Assembly (NCBI GenBank): GCA_030037215.1
Contig: JASHRS010000276.1
Coordinates: 1 to 41,988, forward strand
Direction: 5' to 3'
DNA: 41,988 nucleotides
DNA from: Silvibacterium sp.
GTDB lineage: Bacteria; Acidobacteriota; Terriglobia; Terriglobales; Acidobacteriaceae
Both the position numbers and the translations under genes were made by a program. The notes below the pieces were generated by a model that did no database searches, was not told the origin of the DNA, and worked only from the letters and a program-made list of their open reading frames with translations. Shown one piece after another: positions 1-8,788 of the stretch. Position 1 is the first letter of the stretch, and every line of letters starts with the position of its first letter.

Positions 1-279
1 GCAGCTCCGGCGGAAAAGATTGCGGGGCGCGTGTTCAACGTGGCCTGCGGCCAGAAGCATACGCTCAACGACACGTTTCGCATTCTGGCGAAGCTGCTGG
101 ACTTCAAAGAGCAGCCAATTTATGGTCCTGCGCGCACAGGAGATATTCGGGATTCGCTGGCAGACATTTCAGCAGCGCGCGAAGCCTTTGGTTATGAGCC
201 AATTGTGAGCTTTGAAGAGGGACTGCGACGCACGGTTGAGTGGTATCGGCACCAGTATGCCGAGTCCGCCACCAGATAG
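1..279 (+). CDS. NAD-dependent sugar epimerase/dehydratase, C-terminal fragment
   Basis: An open frame runs from the first base of the window to a TAG stop and encodes the last 92 residues of a protein whose start lies outside. The segments RVFNVACGQ, GPARTGDIRDSLADISAA and the closing GLRRTVEWYR are typical of the C-terminal substrate-binding part of extended short-chain dehydrogenases such as UDP-glucose/UDP-GlcNAc 4-epimerases (GalE/WbpP type). These cytoplasmic enzymes interconvert nucleotide sugars for polysaccharide or LPS synthesis. The Rossmann domain and the YxxxK catalytic motif are off the window, so the substrate cannot be told. It is followed by a hairpin and then by aqpZ on the same strand. 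Confidence 0.8.
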   Translation, partial: AAPAEKIAGRVFNVACGQKHTLNDTFRILAKLLDFKEQPIYGPARTGDIRDSLADISAAREAFGYEPIVSFEEGLRRTVEWYRHQYAESATR

Positions 280-289
280 CGCGAAATCA

Positions 290-320
290 GGCAGTGGGCT
301 ACTTTGAGTAGCCTGCTGCC
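290..320 (+). terminator. Hairpin between epimerase and aqpZ, possible terminator
   Basis: GGCTACT and AGTAGCC form a 7-bp stem with a TTG loop. It is extended beyond a symmetric 2-base internal loop by GGCAG/CTGCC. It starts 10 bases after the epimerase stop. No T-run follows, so it may act as a 3'-end stabiliser or a Rho-assisted end rather than a classical intrinsic terminator. Confidence 0.4.
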
Positions 321-404
321 CGAAATTACTGACAGGTGCGCAGTTAACGAAAGCGGCGTATATTTGCCTCCGCAGTCAAGAATCCTTCTAAAGGCAGGTA
401 TGCG

Positions 405-1145
405 ATGAAGAAATATGCTGCGGAATTAGTGGGAACCTTTGTGCTGGTGTTCGGCGGAGTGGGCAGTGCTGTGCTGGCCGGCAGCCATATCGGCTTTGCG
501 GGCGTGGCGCTGGCCTTCGGTCTCTCACTTCTGGTGATGTGCTACACAATTGGGCCCATCTCCGGATGCCACATCAATCCGGCTGTAACCCTGGGCGTAT
601 TGCTCACGAAAAAGATCAGCGTAAAAGATTCGATCGGCTACTGGATCGCGCAGATCATCGGTGCAATTATTGCGGCTGCGGTGATCCTGTTTATCGCCAA
701 GGGATTGCCGGGCGGATACGATCCATCTGTTTCCGGGCTGGGTGCCGACGGCTATGGGCTGCATTCGCCGGACCATTATTCAATGGCCGCAGGATTTGTG
801 GCTGAGGTGGTGCTGACTTCATTTCTAGTGATTGTGGTCATTGGAGCGACAGATGTTAAGGCCCCTGTGGGCTTTGCAGGAGTTGCGATTGGCTTGGTGC
901 TGACGCTGATTCACCTGGTCGGCATTCCGATTACGAATACTTCCGTAAATCCGGCGCGCAGCATCGGGCCGGCTATTTTTGTGGGTGGATGGGCGTTGCA
1001 GCAACTCTGGCTTTTTATTGTCGCGCCACTGATTGGAGCCATTCTGGCGGCGGTTGTTTACAAAGGGATTCGTCTGCCCGATGAGGTGATCGCTGTCTCA
1101 ACAGCCGAGCGCGCGCTGCCAAGCCAACAGGCGGAGCGGCGCTGA
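405..1145 (+). CDS. aqpZ: Aquaporin Z, water channel of the MIP family
   Basis: The 246-residue product is an integral inner-membrane protein of the usual aquaporin length with six predicted membrane spans. Both pore-forming NPA boxes are present: HINPAVT (N58-A60) and TSVNPARS (N182-A184). The selectivity filter can be read by comparison with E. coli AqpZ: His170 in LIHLVGIP, Thr179 and Arg185 match the water-selective H/T/R set, which favours a water channel over a glycerol facilitator. The ATG start is preceded by AAGGCAGG. The gene stands alone, separated from the upstream epimerase by a hairpin and ending in a 13-bp stem-loop shared with the convergent GH20 gene. It probably serves osmotic water exchange. 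Confidence 0.95.
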   Translation: MKKYAAELVGTFVLVFGGVGSAVLAGSHIGFAGVALAFGLSLLVMCYTIGPISGCHINPAVTLGVLLTKKISVKDSIGYWIAQIIGAIIAAAVILFIAKGLPGGYDPSVSGLGADGYGLHSPDHYSMAAGFVAEVVLTSFLVIVVIGATDVKAPVGFAGVAIGLVLTLIHLVGIPITNTSVNPARSIGPAIFVGGWALQQLWLFIVAPLIGAILAAVVYKGIRLPDEVIAVSTAERALPSQQAERR

Positions 1146-1151
1146 GGTTTG

Positions 1152-1189
1152 TTCATCCTGCCGGCATTGTTCGGTACCGGCAGGATGAA
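1152..1189. terminator. Convergent stem-loop between aqpZ and GH20 gene
   Basis: A perfect 13-bp inverted repeat (TTCATCCTGCCGG / CCGGCAGGATGAA) encloses a 12-base loop between the two converging stop codons. Its symmetry would let it serve both strands. There is no U-tract on either side, so it is only likely, not certain, to end transcription. Confidence 0.55.
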
Positions 1190-1204
1190 ATGCGTGGCTG
1201 CCCG

Positions 1205-3262
1205 CTACTGCTGCGCGGCCTTCACCAGGTCGCGCAGCGGATCAAGAACAGTGAAACGCACAAGGCCGGCCGGCTGCTGTGCCTGATCGATCAGCTCAAG
1301 CCGCGTCTGCGCCCATCCGGCTGGGGCGGCCTCGTGTTTCGCGAGGTAGTTCAGCGCTTCCTCGCCCGTGGTTCCCAGGTCGACAAGCTGTTGCGCGCGC
1401 GGGGCAGCGTCATTGAGCAGCGGTGACGCGGTCATAAGCGCCTGAGCCTGGGGTCCTGCAGCGATCCAATGCTGGAAGATTGTCTCAAGCTTGATTCCGG
1501 CCTGTGGATCGTTGCCTGCAAGATAATCGCGTACCAGCACCTGCATTCCGTGCAGCGACGGAGGGTCGGGGCGGACCGCGTCGATCAGGTGGTCCATGGG
1601 CGTAAGCTGCGTGGTGTGCTGCAACTTATACCGCTGGTCGAAGCCGACGGGCTGTAGAACGCTTGCGAGGATACGCAGTGGCTGGATGGCTCCAGTGCCC
1701 GCGAGCTGGCGCAGGGCTACGTCTTGATTGGAGATCTGCGTGAGGCCGAGGGCTTCCAGGCGCAGGTTTTCAACCCAAAGGCGGCGGTACATGTCATCGA
1801 CATTGTTCACACTCTGCGGCGACCACAGCCGCTCTGCGATGGCTGCGGTACGCGGCCAGATGCGCGAATCGATGCTGCGCGGTGAGACGTGCTCGCCCCA
1901 CATGCAGGCTTCGCCGCCGAGGATATGCGCCTGTTGCTCAGGAGTGAGATCGCCGTTCGCAGGCAGCGGGTCGACGAGGTAGTGCTGGCCGGCGGAGTCG
2001 ATGTGGTCGAGATAGTATCCGGCGGAGAGGATTCCGTCATAACCCTGCTTTGCACTGGCGGCGAGCGAGTCGAAACCGCGCCATGACTGAATGACGGCGT
2101 CTTTTGAAAGACCGGGCTCGAAGATCTCATCCCAGCCGACCATGTGCTTGCCGTGCTTCTTGAGGATCGGCATAAGCTGCTGCTCGAAGTAGGTCTGCAG
2201 ATCGGCCGTAGTGTGCATATTGTGCTTCTGCATGAACTCCTGAATGTGTGGATTGTTCTTCCACTGCACGCCGTTGTTCTCGTCGCCGCCAACATGCATA
2301 TATGGGTCGGGGAAGATTTTGGCCATCTCTCCGATGAACTTGTCGAGGAACTTGTAAGTGCTTTTCTGTGTTGGGTCCATGGTCGCGTCGAGGACCCCGA
2401 AAACGGGAGAGATGGTATACGGGCCCGGAGCACTGGCCAGCTGGGGATAACCGACGTACCAGGCCTGCGCATGGCCGGGAATGTCGAACTCAGGCACGAC
2501 GCGGATGCCGCGTGCGCGGGCGTAAGCGACGATCTCGCGCGCCTGGTCCTGCGTGTAAAACTCGCCGTTGGAGCCCATTTCCGTGAGTTTCGGGAAAACC
2601 TTGCTCTGGATGCGGAAGCCCTGATCGTCGGAGAGATGCCAGTGGAAAACGTTGAGCTTGACGGCGGCCATTCCGTCGAGAGTGCGCTTGATAACGTCAA
2701 CTGGCTCGAAGTGGCGGCTGCAGTCGATCATCAGGCCGCGCCAGCGGAAGCGCGGCGTGTCCTGAATGGAAACGGCGGGAACGAAGTAACTGGTGCTGTC
2801 GTTCTGTACGAGCTGCAGGAAGGTCTCGAGGCCGCGCATGGCGCCGACGTCGGTTGCGGCTTTGAGATGCGCTCCGGTAGGGGTGACGTCGAGCGAGTAG
2901 GACTCGTCTTCATCGACGCTCTGGACGGCTTCGCCGGGGCCGTCGACGGTGATGAGCAGCGTAGCGGACTTCGAAGCTGATGGCGTAAGCGCAATCTGCA
3001 GTCCGGTGTGGTTTTCAAGCTGAGTAAGCATCCGCGCGATGGCGTCGTCGAGGCGCTGGTCGTGAAAGCTGTCTGTGGCCGCAGTAAAGGATGTTGTGAG
3101 CGGCAGTACGCCGGACTGCACGGATAGATGTGCAGGCTCGGGCATGAGCGTATTGACGAATGCAGTGGAAGTTTGGGCGGAGGTTTGAGCCATCGCGGTC
3201 AGAAGACTCCCGGTCGCGAACAAAGCACCAGCAAACAAGGCAAGAGAGGTCCGTCGCAGCAT
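1205..3262 (-). CDS. Secreted beta-N-acetylhexosaminidase, GH20
   Basis: The 685-residue enzyme begins with a signal peptide (positive MLRR, hydrophobic stretch, AMAQ cleavage region near residue 26). An N-terminal GH20b-like domain is followed by the TIM-barrel catalytic domain from about residue 170: RWRGLMIDCSRHF, NVFHWHLSDDQGFR, VVPEFDIPGHA, then HVGGDEN. The last holds the adjacent Asp327-Glu328 pair that GH20 enzymes use for substrate-assisted retaining hydrolysis. WxGE-type residues (GGEACMWGE) come later. It would release terminal GlcNAc or GalNAc from chitin, peptidoglycan or glycans in the periplasm or outside. The ATG is preceded by GAGGAA. The gene is monocistronic and about 80 bases downstream of uup. 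The exact substrate cannot be told. Confidence 0.93.
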   Translation of the reverse strand: MLRRTSLALFAGALFATGSLLTAMAQTSAQTSTAFVNTLMPEPAHLSVQSGVLPLTTSFTAATDSFHDQRLDDAIARMLTQLENHTGLQIALTPSASKSATLLITVDGPGEAVQSVDEDESYSLDVTPTGAHLKAATDVGAMRGLETFLQLVQNDSTSYFVPAVSIQDTPRFRWRGLMIDCSRHFEPVDVIKRTLDGMAAVKLNVFHWHLSDDQGFRIQSKVFPKLTEMGSNGEFYTQDQAREIVAYARARGIRVVPEFDIPGHAQAWYVGYPQLASAPGPYTISPVFGVLDATMDPTQKSTYKFLDKFIGEMAKIFPDPYMHVGGDENNGVQWKNNPHIQEFMQKHNMHTTADLQTYFEQQLMPILKKHGKHMVGWDEIFEPGLSKDAVIQSWRGFDSLAASAKQGYDGILSAGYYLDHIDSAGQHYLVDPLPANGDLTPEQQAHILGGEACMWGEHVSPRSIDSRIWPRTAAIAERLWSPQSVNNVDDMYRRLWVENLRLEALGLTQISNQDVALRQLAGTGAIQPLRILASVLQPVGFDQRYKLQHTTQLTPMDHLIDAVRPDPPSLHGMQVLVRDYLAGNDPQAGIKLETIFQHWIAAGPQAQALMTASPLLNDAAPRAQQLVDLGTTGEEALNYLAKHEAAPAGWAQTRLELIDQAQQPAGLVRFTVLDPLRDLVKAAQQ

Positions 3263-3342
3263 CTGAATTTTTTCCTCGACTACAAAAGATAATCCCTTGC
3301 AAGTTTTGTATGGCTGTCTAGACGTGTCAAGTTTTGGGGTTT

Positions 3343-5148
3343 TTAGAGCGTCTGCTTCGCTTCCAACTCTGCCCAGCGCGCGAAAAGAGTGTCGATGCTC
3401 TGCTGGGCGGCTTCTGTCTCGGTCAGTGCGATCTGAAGGCGCACAGCATCAGTGGCTACGGATGGGTCTTCGAGCATAGCGCGGGCTTTGCTTAGCGCCT
3501 CTTCAGCCTCGGCAATGCGGTGTTCCAACGTGGCCCACTCTCGCGCTTCAAGGTAAGAAAGTTTTTTCTTCGCTGGTGGTTGTGGAGGCGCCGGGTCTTT
3601 GGGCTCAGTTGCACGTGGCTGCTTTTTTAATTGCTCTCGCGCCTCGATCCACGCTTCCCACTGCGAGTAGTCTGCGAAGATTGCGGCGTTGCCTTCGCCA
3701 TCGAGACCGATGACGATATTCGCGATGCGGTCGAGCATGTAGCGGTCATGAGTAACGAGAACGAGTGAGCCGGGATATTCGAGTAAGGTCTCTTCAAGAA
3801 TTTCGAGCGTGGGTATGTCGAGATCGTTGGTCGGCTCGTCGAGCAGAAGCAGATCAGCAGGCTGCAGCATAAGCTGCGCAATCAGCACGCGGGCGCGTTC
3901 GCCGCCTGAAAGGCGCGAGACCGGCTGGTTGAGCTGTTCGCCGGTAAAGAGAAAGCGCGCCGCCCAGGACGCGACGTGAATCACGCGATCCTGATAAACG
4001 ACGGCATCACTGTCCGGCGCAAGCGCGCGGCGGAGGGTCTGATTTTCGTCGAGCTGACGGTTCTGTTCGAAGTAAGTAGTACGGAGTTGGTTCGCGCGCC
4101 TGATATTTCCAGACGTGGGTTCAATTTCGCCGGTGAGCAGGCGCATGAGGGTGGTCTTGCCGCTGCCGTTTGGGCCGACGAGCCCCACGCGCATTCCAGC
4201 AGTGAGATTGAAGCTGAGATTATTGAAAAGCTGCTTGCCTTCGATGCTGTAGCTGATGTCTTCGAACTCAACAAGGCGCTTGGTCTGGCGTCCGGATGCT
4301 GTGAAGTCGAAGTTGGCTGTAACTGTGCGTGTGCGCGCGTTGATGTCGGCGAGCTCGGCGATCAGGCGGTTGGCATTGTCGATGCGGGCCTTGGCCTTGG
4401 TGGCGCGGGCTTTTGGACCGCGACGCAGCCATTCCTTTTCAATTCGGACACGGTTTTCAAGAGCCTCCTGGTGGCGCGCCTGCGCGTGCAGAAATTCTTC
4501 TTTGGCTTCGAGAAACTGGCTGTAGTTTCCGGTCGAGCGCAGCATGCCGTTGGGGTATGCGCGGTTGAGCTCGGCCATCTGCGTTGCCGTGTTTTCGAGA
4601 AAATAGCGGTCGTGGCTGATGATGACCGACGCAAACGATTCAGCCCCGAGCAGGTCTTCGAGCCACTCAATTCCCGCAAGGTCAAGGTGGTTGGTTGGCT
4701 CGTCGAGCAACAGCAGGTCGGGGTGTTGCACGAGAGCCTCGGCGATGGCCAGGCGCTTTTTCCAGCCGCCGGAGAAAGCCGCGGCTTCGGCTTCGAAATC
4801 GGTGAATCCCGCCAAGCCCAGAATCGAGCGCAAACGCTGCTCCCAGTCAGCTTCCGGCACGCGTGCGCGCTTGAGCGCGGCTTCGATGATGGTGCGAACA
4901 GTTGCTCCATCATGGAACTGCGAATCCTGCTCGACGTACGCCATGCGCAGGTTTTTGCGAGGCGTGACCTGACCGGAGTCGGGATCGATTTCGCCCGAGA
5001 GCATCTTCAGCAGCGTGGACTTGCCGCTCCCGTTGGGGCCAATGAGGCCGATGCGGTCGCCTTCGTTGACGGTGAAGGAGACGTCGCGAAAGAGCGTGGT
5101 GGCGCCGAAGGATTTGCCGACAGACTGTGCGTTGAGCAGGAGAGCCAA
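3343..5148 (-). CDS. uup: ABC-F ATPase, Uup-like
   Basis: This soluble 601-residue protein carries two ATP-binding cassettes and no membrane segment, as in the ABC-F translation and ribosome-assembly factors. Cassette 1 has GPNGSGKST, the FSGGWKKR signature and LLDEPTNHLD. Cassette 2 has GPNGSGKTT, LSGGERAR and LLDEPTNDLD. The linker between them is rich in Arg/Lys. The C-terminal 70 residues are a charged coiled coil after a Pro-rich stretch, the hallmark of Uup (635 aa in E. coli), which binds nucleic acid. The start is taken as TTG because AGGAG lies 7 bases before it and the protein then begins at the family's usual N-terminus. An upstream in-frame extension would run inside the preceding gene. 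It lies 13 bases after that gene, so the pair is surely co-transcribed. Confidence 0.9.
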   Translation of the reverse strand: MALLLNAQSVGKSFGATTLFRDVSFTVNEGDRIGLIGPNGSGKSTLLKMLSGEIDPDSGQVTPRKNLRMAYVEQDSQFHDGATVRTIIEAALKRARVPEADWEQRLRSILGLAGFTDFEAEAAAFSGGWKKRLAIAEALVQHPDLLLLDEPTNHLDLAGIEWLEDLLGAESFASVIISHDRYFLENTATQMAELNRAYPNGMLRSTGNYSQFLEAKEEFLHAQARHQEALENRVRIEKEWLRRGPKARATKAKARIDNANRLIAELADINARTRTVTANFDFTASGRQTKRLVEFEDISYSIEGKQLFNNLSFNLTAGMRVGLVGPNGSGKTTLMRLLTGEIEPTSGNIRRANQLRTTYFEQNRQLDENQTLRRALAPDSDAVVYQDRVIHVASWAARFLFTGEQLNQPVSRLSGGERARVLIAQLMLQPADLLLLDEPTNDLDIPTLEILEETLLEYPGSLVLVTHDRYMLDRIANIVIGLDGEGNAAIFADYSQWEAWIEAREQLKKQPRATEPKDPAPPQPPAKKKLSYLEAREWATLEHRIAEAEEALSKARAMLEDPSVATDAVRLQIALTETEAAQQSIDTLFARWAELEAKQTL

Positions 5149-5155
5149 CGGGTTT

Positions 5156-5160
5156 CTCCT
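5156..5160 (-). promoter_or_regulatory. Shine-Dalgarno site fixing the TTG start of uup
   Basis: AGGAG on the minus strand sits 7 bases before TTG at 5148. No ATG or GTG near the expected N-terminus competes, so the rare TTG start is well supported. The site lies in the 13-base gap after the upstream ABC-F stop. Confidence 0.75.
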
Positions 5161-5161
5161 G

Positions 5162-6769
5162 CTACTTCGCGGATGCAGTTGCGGTGAGGTACTCTTCGTA
5201 CGGTCCCTTGAAATCCTCGATCGCTCCGTGCTCAAAGTGCCAGATGCGCGTCGCGACTTCGTCGATCAGGTCGTGGTCGTGCGTGACCAGCAGGACGGTG
5301 CCCTCATATTTCTGCAGTGCGATGTTGAGCGCGTTGATGGATTCGAGGTCGAGGTGGTTCGTCGGCTCGTCGAAGATGAGGATATTGGGCTTCTGCAGCA
5401 TGAGCTTGCAGAAGAGCAGGCGCGCGGTCTCGCCTCCGGAGAGCGCGGAGGTCGGCTTCAGGCCCTCTTCGCCGCGAAAGAGCATCTGGCCGAGGATGCC
5501 GCGAATTTCTTCCTTCGTGACTTTGGGGTCGAACTGGTGCAGCCAATCGGAAACATTCATTCCGTGCTCGATCACGCCAGTATGGTCTTGCGGGAAATAG
5601 CCGATCTGGGCTTCGTGCCCCCATTTGATGTTGCCGGAGTCGAGCATGAAGCCTTTTTCGGCGAGATCGGGTGAAGTCGAGAGCAGCGACTTGAGCAGCG
5701 TGGTCTTGCCCAGACCGTTGCGACCCATAAGCGCGATCTTTTCGCCGCGCATCACCATGGCTCCGAAATCGGATATGACCTTCTGATCGCCGTAGCTCTT
5801 GCTCAGGCTGTCGAATTCGAGCGCAGTTTTGCCGGAGGGCCGGTTCTGGTCGAAGCGGATGTAGGGACGCTGAATGTTGGAGCGCGCGAGCTCAGTGGTT
5901 TGTAACCGCTCAACCTCCTTTTTGCGGCTGGTTACCTGGCTGGAGCGGGTTCCGGCAGCGAAGCGGGCGATGAATTCGTTGAGCTGGGCGATCTTTTTCT
6001 CGCGCTGCTCGTTCTGCGATTCCAGGCGCGCGCGAATCTGTGTCTTGGCCACGACCATGTCGTCGTATCCGCCGGTGTACGTGATGATTGTTTGGTAGTC
6101 GATGTCGGCGGTATGCGTGGTCACACTGTTGAGAAAGTGCCGGTCGTGTGAAATCGTGATCAGCGTTCCCTCAAAGCGGGTGAGAAAGTCCTGCAGCCAG
6201 TGGATCGAGTCGAGATCGAGGTGGTTCGTAGGCTCGTCCAGCAGCAGCGCCTGGGGTTTGCCGAACAACGCCTGCGCCAGCAGCACGCGGACCTTCTGGC
6301 CGCCCTGCAGCTCGCTCATCTTGCGCTCATGCAGCTCGTCGGGAATGTCGAGGCCCTGAAGCAGAATGGCGGCATCGCTTTCGGCGGTGTAGCCGTCTTC
6401 TTCGCCAACGATTCCTTCGAGCTCACCCAGGCGCATGCCGTCTTCGTCGGTCAGCTCGGACTTGGAGTAGATGGCATCGCGCTCTTCGAGCGCAGACCAC
6501 AGCGGCTTGTTGCCCATGATCACGGTGTCGATAACGCGAAAGGCATCAAAGGCAAACTGGTCCTGGCTAAGGACGCCGATTTTCTTCGGGCGCACCACGT
6601 CGCCCTTCTGCGCGTCGAGCTCGCCGGAAAGGACTTTCATGAACGTCGATTTGCCGGCCCCGTTAGGGCCGGTGAGTCCGTAGCGGCGGCCCGCGATGAA
6701 GGTGACGGTGACGTCTTCAAACAGAATTTTCGCGCCGTAGCGCATGCTTACGTTGCTTACTGAAATCAT
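5162..6769 (-). CDS. ybiT: ABC-F ATPase, YbiT-like
   Basis: The 535-residue soluble ATPase has two cassettes: GPNGAGKST, SELQGGQKVR, LLDEPTNHLD in the first, and GRNGLGKTT, LSGGETAR, IFDEPTNHLD in the second. The N-terminus ISVSNVSMRYG, the RQDQFAF-like SQDQFAFDAF segment, DTVIMGNKPLW and the inter-cassette linker match the YbiT branch of ABC-F (530 aa in E. coli). ABC-F proteins act on the ribosome, modulating the E site and peptidyl transferase centre; the exact job of YbiT is poorly known. ATG at 6769 is preferred because it matches the family start. A GTG 27 bases upstream is in frame. It is the first gene of a two-gene unit with uup. Confidence 0.9.
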   Translation of the reverse strand: MISVSNVSMRYGAKILFEDVTVTFIAGRRYGLTGPNGAGKSTFMKVLSGELDAQKGDVVRPKKIGVLSQDQFAFDAFRVIDTVIMGNKPLWSALEERDAIYSKSELTDEDGMRLGELEGIVGEEDGYTAESDAAILLQGLDIPDELHERKMSELQGGQKVRVLLAQALFGKPQALLLDEPTNHLDLDSIHWLQDFLTRFEGTLITISHDRHFLNSVTTHTADIDYQTIITYTGGYDDMVVAKTQIRARLESQNEQREKKIAQLNEFIARFAAGTRSSQVTSRKKEVERLQTTELARSNIQRPYIRFDQNRPSGKTALEFDSLSKSYGDQKVISDFGAMVMRGEKIALMGRNGLGKTTLLKSLLSTSPDLAEKGFMLDSGNIKWGHEAQIGYFPQDHTGVIEHGMNVSDWLHQFDPKVTKEEIRGILGQMLFRGEEGLKPTSALSGGETARLLFCKLMLQKPNILIFDEPTNHLDLESINALNIALQKYEGTVLLVTHDHDLIDEVATRIWHFEHGAIEDFKGPYEEYLTATASAK

Positions 6770-6858
6770 TTCTGGTCCGTGTCGGTATTGTGGCACCGGG
6801 TCTGCGCGAATGCCGGGATGGCGCGAGTCAGATGCGGTGAAAGGTGCCCGTTTCTCTA

Positions 6859-6886
6859 TTCTAAAGGCTTTGTGCGCTCTTTAGAA
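6859..6886 (-). terminator. Hairpin at the feoB stop codon
   Basis: TTCTAAAG and CTTTAGAA form an 8-bp stem with a 12-base loop. The 5' arm includes the feoB stop codon (TAA). It could separate feoB transcription from the ABC-F pair downstream on the same strand. There is no U-run, so support is modest. Confidence 0.35.
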
Positions 6887-8788
6887 GAGATGCGTGATGA
6901 TCTGGTTCGTGGCAAACGCGGCAACGTAAGCAAGCACGCTCATATAGGCGAACTGCAGCGCGGGCCATCTCCAGCTGTTCGTCTCGCGTTTTACAATCGC
7001 CAGCGTCGAGGTGCACTGCATGGCGAAGGCAAAAAAGACGACCAGGGCCATCGCTCCGCCGAGCGTGAGGTCGTGGCGCAATGCGGCTTGCAGGCTTAGC
7101 GATTGAGTAGCGGGGTCGGCTCCATAGAGCGTGCCCAGCGTACCGACGATCACTTCGCGCGCCACGATGGAGCTAAGCAGCCCGATGCCGATCTTCCAGT
7201 TAAAGCCGAGCGGGCGAATCACCGGCTCAATCCAAAGACCGACGCGACCGATAACACTCTGCGGCAGATCGGCATGGAACGGAACGTGGCTGAGCATCCA
7301 GAGCACGATCATCACGCTGAGGATGATGGTTCCGGCCTGCTTGAGGAACACACCGCCGCGATCGATCAGGCGCAGGCTCAGCGAGCGTACGGTGGGCAGG
7401 CGGTACTGCGGCAGCTCCAGAATGAACGGCGCGGAAGCAGTCTTGAGAATCGACGACTTGAGCAGCCAGGCGGTACCGAAAGCGGCGAGGAAGCCGAGCA
7501 CGTAAAGCGAGAGCATGACAGCGGCGCGCATTCCGAGGAAGCCGCCGAGGATGTCGCGGTTGGGAATGAAGGCCGCGATCATCAGAATGTAAATCGGCAG
7601 GCGCGCGGAGCAGGTCATGAACGGTGCAACGAGAATAGTTGCGAAACGGTCGCGCTTGTTTTCGATCGTACGCGTGGCCATGATGGCGGGAACGGCGCAG
7701 GCATAGGCCGAGAGCAAGGGGATGAAGGCCTTCCCGTTCAGTCCAATCGACCGCATGACGCGGTCGGCGATCAACGCGGCACGGGCAAGGTAGCCGGAGT
7801 CTTCGAGGATTCCGATGAAAAGAAACAGCAGCAGAATCTGCGGCAGGAAGACCAGCACCGCAGCCACGCCTTTCCATATCCCGTCGATGAGAAGTGACTC
7901 AACCCAGCTATGGCCCAGCAGAGCCCCGACCTTATCGCCTGCGGTGTTGAGGATGTTCTGCATCCCGTCGCTCAACGGCTGCCCGATGGTAAACACAACC
8001 TGGAACACGGCGATGACGACCACGAGAAAGAGCAGCGGTCCCCAGATGCGGTGCAGGAGTATCTTGTCGAGCTTGCGCGTCCACTCAGATGAGAGCGGTG
8101 CCTTGTACTTGGTGCGCGTGCTGATGCCTGTGGCCCACTGGCGATAGGAGCGGGGATTGCCGACCACGGGCAACTCAAGCCGCGTGGTTGGATGCTCCTG
8201 CGGCGTGTGGCTCTTGCTGTCGAGGAAGTGCGTGATGGCGTCGAGGCCGGTCCCGCGCGTGGCGCTGATTTTGGCTACCGGAACGCCAAGCTCCTTCGCG
8301 AGCGCGAGCGTGTCGGCCTCGCCGCCGCGTGTCTCCATCAGGTCGCTCATGTTGAGCAGAACGAGTGTGGGAAGACCGAGCGACAACACGGGCGCAGCCA
8401 GCATCAACTGACGGCGCAGGTGCAGGGAATCGAGCACCAGCAGAACGGCGTCAGGCGCCGGCGTGCCGGGCATGGCTCCGTGGAGCACGTCGACGGCAAC
8501 GCGGGAGTCCTCGGAATAGGAATCGAGGCTGTAGATGCCGGGCAGATCGATGAGGACGAGATCGCTGCGGCCGATTCCACTGAGTTTGCCGAAGTGCTGC
8601 TCAACGGTTACGCCGGGATAGTTGGCGACCTTCTGACGCAGGCCGGTGAGGCGATTGAAGAGTGTAGACTTGCCGGAGTTCGGCGGCCCGACGAGCGCGA
8701 CGGTGCGAATTTTTCCCGGTGTACGCGGCGCGACGACAGGGGATTCAAGAAGCGCAACGCCTGTGTCGGTCGAGCAGCAATCGCTCAT
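6881..8788 (-). CDS. feoB: Ferrous iron transport protein B
   Basis: The 635-residue protein has an N-terminal GTPase domain with G1 GPPNSGKST (residues 34-42), G2 around PGVTVEQ, G3 DLPGIYSL and G4 NMSD. A short cytoplasmic link leads into a strongly hydrophobic C-terminal half containing the repeated Gate domains. FeoB moves Fe(II) across the inner membrane under GTP control. It is shorter than E. coli FeoB (773 aa), because the segment after the second gate is short, but all core parts are present. The N-terminus MSDCCSTDTG has an unusual adjacent Cys pair. The start ATG overlaps the feoA stop as ATGA, so the two are translationally coupled. No feoC is seen. Confidence 0.95.
   Translation of the reverse strand: MSDCCSTDTGVALLESPVVAPRTPGKIRTVALVGPPNSGKSTLFNRLTGLRQKVANYPGVTVEQHFGKLSGIGRSDLVLIDLPGIYSLDSYSEDSRVAVDVLHGAMPGTPAPDAVLLVLDSLHLRRQLMLAAPVLSLGLPTLVLLNMSDLMETRGGEADTLALAKELGVPVAKISATRGTGLDAITHFLDSKSHTPQEHPTTRLELPVVGNPRSYRQWATGISTRTKYKAPLSSEWTRKLDKILLHRIWGPLLFLVVVIAVFQVVFTIGQPLSDGMQNILNTAGDKVGALLGHSWVESLLIDGIWKGVAAVLVFLPQILLLFLFIGILEDSGYLARAALIADRVMRSIGLNGKAFIPLLSAYACAVPAIMATRTIENKRDRFATILVAPFMTCSARLPIYILMIAAFIPNRDILGGFLGMRAAVMLSLYVLGFLAAFGTAWLLKSSILKTASAPFILELPQYRLPTVRSLSLRLIDRGGVFLKQAGTIILSVMIVLWMLSHVPFHADLPQSVIGRVGLWIEPVIRPLGFNWKIGIGLLSSIVAREVIVGTLGTLYGADPATQSLSLQAALRHDLTLGGAMALVVFFAFAMQCTSTLAIVKRETNSWRWPALQFAYMSVLAYVAAFATNQIITHLF

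Noticed and set aside
2144-2980. A 278-codon open frame antisense to the GH20 gene
   Set aside because: Shadow of a real coding frame; no domain, no credible ribosome site, and the sense strand encodes the conserved GH20 active site here.
3976-5187. A 403-codon open frame antisense to uup
   Set aside because: It lies wholly opposite a well-supported ABC-F gene, has low-complexity composition typical of antisense frames in high-GC DNA, and shows no recognisable domain.
7103-7897. A 264-codon frame antisense to feoB, rich in Glu/His/Asp
   Set aside because: It mirrors the codons of FeoB membrane segments; hydrophobic sense codons give polar antisense residues. No independent support.
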